This document shows positions 4,201 to 5,991 of a stretch of DNA of 5,991 bases, one piece after another (within the stretch, counting starts at the first letter, position 1; each line of letters starts with the position of its first letter). This stretch comes from Chitinophagaceae bacterium (GTDB taxonomy: Bacteria; Bacteroidota; Bacteroidia; Chitinophagales; Chitinophagaceae). The stretch lies in NCBI GenBank assembly GCA_003526435.1, contig DPWF01000341.1:1-5991 (forward strand). The letters are read 5' to 3'. The notes under the pieces are model-generated. The model was given only the letters and a program-made list of their open reading frames with translations, made no database searches and was not told the DNA's origin. The translations under genes were made by a program, and so were the position numbers.

Positions 4201-5991
4201 TTTTTTCAATGGCCGCGTCACTGTATTTAATCCAACTACGGGTGCATTGATCCGTACTTTAACTGATCCATCCATTACAAACCCGCATGGTGTTGCATTT
4301 ACTGCTTGCGCACCAATCGCTTGCTCCCTTACGTCCGCGGGTGAAACCCTCGAAACCTGCAACAATAACGGCACTACCGCTACTGGCGCAGATGACTATA
4401 TCAGTTTTAGCCTCAATCCTACGGGTACAGGTCTGGGCGCAACATATAGTGTCACCGCGAGTGGCGGTGGTACCGTTACGCTTGCTGCGGGTGGTGCAGC
4501 CACAGGTATTGCTTATGGCAGTGCCACGGCATTCCGCTTGCAAAATGGCAGCGCAAATGGTACGGCTTATACGATTACAGTAACAGATGTGGCTGATGGT
4601 GCTTGTACTGCAACCACAACCGTGCAGCAAAGTGCGTGTTCGATGCCACCAACCTGTATGTTTACGGTTACCAGTGCAACACCTTTATGCCATGGTAACG
4701 GCACTCCCGAAAATGGGAGTGATGATTATGTTACCTTCTCCTTAAATGTGGTGAATACCCTGGAAAGTTCGCAGTACTTCACGGTAACCGGTACTCAAAA
4801 TGGTAATCCGATCGCGATTACATTGTCGAATGGCAGTGCCGCTAATGCAGTGAACTGCGGTCTGAATACGCCATTGCGTACGCCTGCCGGAACAGCAGGA
4901 CAGGGACCGATTGTATTAACGATTACTGATAATTTCTATAACTGTACAACCACAACAACCATTGTTGATCCGGGTACCTGTGCTGTTTCCTGCACACCTG
5001 GCACACCGACGATGGTGATGTACAGTTACGAAACGCAAATTGATGTAACAGACCTAAATAACCTGCCTATTGTTATTCCTCAATTCGATCAATTGGGCGG
5101 TACACGTACGCTGACGGCTGTAAAACTGGATTATTCAGTAGGTGCTATGACGATTGCGATGATGGAAAATAAAGCAGCACAAGCTCAAAATTTCAAGGTT
5201 GATTTTCTGACGGATGCATTTATTGACCTGAATGGCGCTACAATCGCTGCGGCGGCATTAAAAACATCGATGCCGCTTACCTCCGTTGGTACTGGTGTGC
5301 TTGTGCCTGCACAAGGAACATGGCCGGGGGATGCTCTTCCTCCTTTGCCTGCCCCACAGGTTCCATCTACCTTACAGGGAATGTCTCCCTGGCTCACAGA
5401 TGATAAATTACAGTTTGGTAAAGATCCGAGGACAGATCCGCGTTGGGTGACCAATGCAACCGGTAACCCGGCAACGGATGACGATATGGTCTTTTTCCCG
5501 GCCACTACAGACGTGGAAATGGGTACAGTTAACTATTCTGCTCCGGTAGATTTGGCCAACTTTATTGGTTCCGGTAATGTGCCTTTAGTGGTTTCCACAC
5601 TGTCAGGTTTAAGTTCCACTGGCGGTGGTGGTAATGTTGATGTTATACAACGGACACGTGCTTATGCCACTGCAAAGGTGACGTACACTTATGAATGTGT
5701 ATCAGTTGCATGCGCTGCGACTGCACTTACAGCAGTTCCAGGCTCTTGTGACCCTGCTAACAATACCTATTCTTTGACAGGTCAATTTACGTTCAGTAAT
5801 CCGCCATCTGATGGAGAATTGTTGATCCGGGTAGAAGGTGGCGACAGCAAAAAATTTATGCCACCATTTACCAGTCCGATTGCCTATACATTAGGTCCTT
5901 TAAATTCGGACATGGGTAGTCATGCCGTAACAGCAACTTTTTCCCAAGCGCCAGCATGTACCATCACTCATACTACTGGACATTTTTACAA
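836..5991 (+). CDS. Giant multidomain secreted/surface protein with SdrD B-like domains, 3'-truncated by window edge
   Basis: The frame is open from base 764 (after TGA 761-763) to the edge: 1718 codons from ATG 836, with no stop. Visible parts are an export signal, two SdrD B-like domains, two propeller-like regions, two Cys-framed Ig-like repeats, a choice-of-anchor E-like domain and the start of another Ig-like repeat. Such chains are known from Bacteroidota surface proteins. Export and a surface or adhesive role are inferred; no catalytic motif was seen. The start is uncertain. ATG 836 (Met-Asn-Lys-Lys) gives the longest product. ATG 1037 (Met-Lys-Lys-Tyr-Tyr) follows an A/T-rich stretch and gives a cleaner membrane topology. 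ATG 1178 and ATG 1220 would leave little beyond the signal peptide. None has a Shine-Dalgarno sequence, which is normal in this phylum. The C-terminus, where a type IX sorting domain or other anchor would lie, is missing. The gene is certain; its first residue is not. Confidence 0.93.
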   Translation, partial: MNKKTSVTSINFHWGHPLGTAVLCCVLESLLRKTEGAFLPLHLDFVESFPGCIPFGTGLGYLIIFLLMKKYYKTELLPILGLAMILFGGLFAAQPAALTIQPALVLYILPVLGLMLLSFPPLRKQLLKMQRLFPDGDLEKRVFMPLLLPAILVLLLAGQANAQVSGTVFRDFNANGTKDNSATYNETFVSGVIVKAYNISNVEVGSQTTSSTGAYAFTGLSLPLRIEFTGLSVEDYSAPTGTSNASSVQFYTTASTTANYGINYPQHYTSSANPDVVVSQFEANRPPSSEPLATAMLKTPYNSRGQTWATNTTSIANTSDIGGTWGLAYNRISNEIYAASLVKRHSAMKDNDLNGKEDIGAIYSITPSGTTSLWLDVASLGVDVGLSLMPTIASRALPTMLVAPSHDALVYPLVGKIGLGDIEISDDYSKLYFVNLYDKKVYTIDIATKTLIGTGIDVPSPCNAGSGSVRPFGLKYHRGKLYVGAVCDALTSQAAGDLSASVYRLDGANFTSILNFPLNYLKGYAFKDLDGNNAEYGKAWTAWTDVLPPVSFHSGFLNSEVLVKPQPMLVNMEFDIDESLILTFNDRLGHQGGQVNYGTNTANTTTFYTVLIGGDVLRVSLVGGVYTLESNGSAGGVTTVGAGNSEGPGGGEFYFGDRSNLESNGRYHNEDVIGGSTFLAGRNEVAVLVTDPIDYFAGGVYFFDNTTGDVTATANADRYQLYPFTADVTKFGKANGLGDMEILSGVAPLEIGNRIWMDTDDDGIQDAGEMGIGSIPVKLYKSGVQVGATTTASDGTYYFNNSNVNLNGATGLLPEMAYVIRVDAADFPAGKSLSTNPNIGGAGQPDVRDNDAALVGGNAEIAVTTGLAGQNNHTLDMAFKTSSSSGGCAGFAVIVGEWSNASLQRFDGTSGSYLNQLATGIGARINSVLQYPYPNGDLYLGGSSELTIVDAFTGAMQGSFSGGPFSGLTEQVVRGLDGSFYVANEGNAAGDGTIARYNAAGTYLNTFISFPTYQPNGLAQDPATGDWYVGTRNAPNTILKYSSAGVLLGTVTTMTGGGNPGGGLAIYNNELYVATTNSPQTVQVYALPVTTFPATPVRTLATGGSAFVGIAFGPDNNLYLADFFNGRVTVFNPTTGALIRTLTDPSITNPHGVAFTACAPIACSLTSAGETLETCNNNGTTATGADDYISFSLNPTGTGLGATYSVTASGGGTVTLAAGGAATGIAYGSATAFRLQNGSANGTAYTITVTDVADGACTATTTVQQSACSMPPTCMFTVTSATPLCHGNGTPENGSDDYVTFSLNVVNTLESSQYFTVTGTQNGNPIAITLSNGSAANAVNCGLNTPLRTPAGTAGQGPIVLTITDNFYNCTTTTTIVDPGTCAVSCTPGTPTMVMYSYETQIDVTDLNNLPIVIPQFDQLGGTRTLTAVKLDYSVGAMTIAMMENKAAQAQNFKVDFLTDAFIDLNGATIAAAALKTSMPLTSVGTGVLVPAQGTWPGDALPPLPAPQVPSTLQGMSPWLTDDKLQFGKDPRTDPRWVTNATGNPATDDDMVFFPATTDVEMGTVNYSAPVDLANFIGSGNVPLVVSTLSGLSSTGGGGNVDVIQRTRAYATAKVTYTYECVSVACAATALTAVPGSCDPANNTYSLTGQFTFSNPPSDGELLIRVEGGDSKKFMPPFTSPIAYTLGPLNSDMGSHAVTATFSQAPACTITHTTGHFY
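1220..1321 (+). other. Signal peptide with signal peptidase I-type cleavage site
   Basis: Residues 129-162 read as a classical Sec signal. A basic n-region (Arg131, Lys140, Arg141) is followed by a hydrophobic core rich in Leu, Ile and Val (residues 143-158), then Gln-Ala-Asn-Ala before Gln163. The Ala-x-Ala pattern predicts cleavage after Ala162. The mature sequence would begin Gln-Val-Ser-Gly, exactly where the first SdrD B-like domain starts, which strongly supports the assignment. Met129 (base 1220) would give a conventional signal peptide if translation began there. Confidence 0.8.
1322..1639 (+). other. SdrD B-like domain 1
   Basis: Residues 163-268 follow the SdrD B-like pattern. They open with GTVFRDFNANGTKDN, a short strand GVIVKAY follows, then TGAYAFTGL, a second FTGL, and a closing strand ANYGINYP. 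SdrD B-like domains are Cna_B-type Ig folds that often bind calcium and act as rigid spacers in surface proteins. Here the opening loop is less acidic than in the second copy (residues 758-769), so calcium binding is less sure. Its position right after the signal cleavage site is the usual one for this kind of Bacteroidota protein. Confidence 0.85.
1483..1530 (+). repeat. 15-base direct repeat flanking a perfect 8-base-pair inverted repeat
   Basis: The 15-mer ATTTACAGGGTTATC occurs at 1483-1497 and again at 1516-1530, 33 bases (11 codons) apart, encoding Phe-Thr-Gly-Leu-Ser twice. Between and overlapping the first copy, TATCCTTA (1494-1501) pairs perfectly with TAAGGATA (1506-1513) around a 4-base loop. 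Two FTGL-like motifs are normal for SdrD B-like domains, so the direct repeat is partly explained by protein sequence. The exact 15-base identity and the nested hairpin are not. Confidence 0.7.
1640..3070 (+). other. AT-rich beta-propeller-like region 1
   Basis: Residues 269-745 contain repeated propeller-like strands. From Asp320 the chain reads DIGGTWGLAYNR, then EIYAASLVKRH. At 420-446 it has GDIEISDDYSKLYFVNLYD and VYTIDI. From Pro471 it has PFGLKYHRGKLYVGAV. It ends with GLGDMEILSG just before the second SdrD B-like domain. From memory, this SdrD-then-propeller arrangement with a TWGLAYN motif recurs in large Bacteroidota surface proteins. Ligand and activity are unknown. Composition is odd: sampled 60-base blocks are 30-40% GC and Leu is mostly TTA, unlike the downstream half of the gene. 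Confidence 0.65.
3083..3475 (+). other. SdrD B-like domain 2 with Asp-rich calcium-type loop
   Basis: Residues 750-880 are a textbook SdrD B-like domain. The opening strand is GNRIWMDTDDDGIQDAGE (752-769), followed by GSIPVKLYKSG, SDGTYYF, a long AYVIRVDAADF strand, the loop QPDVRDNDAAL, and the closing NHTLDMAF. The run Asp758, Asp760, Asp761, Asp762, Asp766 and Glu769 resembles an EF-hand-like calcium loop, and calcium stiffening is known for this family. A short Ser/Gly linker (Ser-Ser-Ser-Ser-Gly-Gly) follows. The GC-richer composition of the downstream gene begins at about this boundary. Confidence 0.92.
3497..4315 (+). other. Beta-propeller domain 2 (NHL/SMP-30-like blades)
   Basis: Residues 888-1160 show regular blade motifs of the form Gly/Asn-x-Leu/Phe/Trp-Tyr-Val/Leu-Ala/Gly. 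GDLYLGG starts near 936, GSFYVANEGN near 978, GDWYVGTRN near 1025, NELYVATTN near 1069 and NNLYLADF near 1116. The spacing of 42-47 residues is typical of NHL or SMP-30-like blades. With the first strands around 892-905 this suggests about six blades. An NPHGVAF strand near 1150 closes the fold. Propellers like this bind proteins or glycans; no catalytic metal site is evident. Cys888 and Cys1158 lie at its two ends and could form a disulfide closing the domain, which is inference. Confidence 0.8.
4322..4657 (+). other. Cys-framed Ig-like repeat 1
   Basis: Residues 1163-1274 form a beta-rich Thr/Gly/Ala-rich repeat. Cysteines occur at 1163, 1175, 1257 and 1268, with Cys1274 shared with the next repeat. 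Eleven residues after Cys1175 comes Asp1186-Asp1187-Tyr, followed by a strand ISFSLN. A late strand reads AYTITVTDVADG. The same plan recurs in the next repeat, so the two are a tandem duplication. They are probably Ig-like spacers stabilised by disulfides outside the cytoplasm. Confidence 0.7.
4655..4993 (+). other. Cys-framed Ig-like repeat 2
   Basis: Residues 1274-1386 repeat the preceding module. The pair Cys1274/Cys1285 corresponds to Cys1163/Cys1175, and Cys1370/Cys1382 to Cys1257/Cys1268. Asp1296-Asp1297-Tyr again lies 11 residues after the second Cys, followed by VTFSLN. The ITDNFYNCTTTT strand matches VTDVADGACTATTT of repeat 1. Cys1341 is an extra cysteine not present in repeat 1. 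Sequence between these anchors has diverged, so the duplication is not recent. Confidence 0.7.
5012..5698 (+). other. Choice-of-anchor E-like domain
   Basis: Residues 1393-1621 resemble the choice-of-anchor E domain of exported bacterial proteins. An early strand IVIPQFD (around 1412-1418) is followed by LGGTRTLTAVKLDYSVG. The middle is long, and the end has SGNVPLVVSTLSG, a Gly-rich turn, and the closing strand AKVTYTYE before Cys1621. These domains usually sit between a signal peptide and one of several C-terminal anchors (PEP-CTERM, LPXTG, type IX), hence the name. Here the domain is internal in a larger chain. Assignment is from recalled motif shape, not a search; the central part (about 1470-1560) is not recognised in detail. 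Confidence 0.6.
5711..5991 (+). other. Ig-like (PKD-like) repeat, truncated by window edge
   Basis: From Cys1626 the chain reads CAATALTAVPGSCD, then NTYSLTGQFTFSNPP, GELLIRVEGG, FTSPIAYTLGPL and SHAVTATFSQAPAC. The order of a Cys pair, a YSLTG strand, an NPP turn, a TSPIAY strand and a late TATF strand before another Cys matches an Ig-like repeat that, from memory, often occurs in tandem in Bacteroidota surface proteins. More copies are therefore likely downstream. The domain is nearly complete at the edge. Confidence 0.65.

Noticed and set aside
3892..4630. Overlapping minus- and plus-strand open frames of 98-160 codons
   Set aside because: They overlie the GC-rich propeller and Cys-repeat region, where stop codons are rare in all frames. 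Their translations lack any recognisable domain.
5185..5505. 106-codon minus-strand open frame
   Set aside because: It is a shadow of the choice-of-anchor E-like coding region, with no domain and no initiation context.

Overview
The window looks like part of a Bacteroidota genome, most likely from the Cytophagales or Saprospirales side of the phylum. This is inferred from protein style: SdrD B-like modules, beta-propeller modules, Cys-framed Ig-like repeats and a choice-of-anchor E-type domain in one very long secreted protein. The absence of Shine-Dalgarno-like sequences before the candidate starts fits as well. No RNA gene, CRISPR array, insertion sequence or integrase is visible.

Layout: bases 2-91 may hold the last codons of an upstream gene, but this is weak. 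Bases 92-835 form a long, strongly T-rich stretch with many stops on both strands. I see no convincing gene there, only a few small hairpins. From 836 to the right edge the + strand is one uninterrupted reading frame of 1718 full codons with no stop in the window. It is a giant cell-surface or secreted protein whose C-terminus lies beyond base 5991.

Order of parts in the protein (residues counted from the ATG at 836): several hydrophobic segments (about 18-119); a classical export signal ending Ala-Asn-Ala before Gln163; a first SdrD B-like domain (163-268); a first, AT-rich propeller-like region (about 269-745); a second SdrD B-like domain with an Asp-rich calcium-type loop (750-880); a second propeller with five visible blade repeats (about 888-1160); two tandem Cys-framed Ig-like repeats (1163-1274 and 1274-1386); a choice-of-anchor E-like domain (1393-1621); and the start of another Ig-like repeat (1626 to the edge). 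The protein is therefore built from two SdrD-plus-propeller units followed by a beta-sandwich stalk. This suggests an adhesin-like or structural surface protein, perhaps exported further by the type IX secretion system. The C-terminal sorting signal that would show this is not in the window.

The most notable points are the compositional break inside the gene, with an AT-rich module flanked by GC-richer ones, the odd membrane-like N-terminus before the signal peptide, and the duplicated module plan. I found no evidence for a wholly new type of system.
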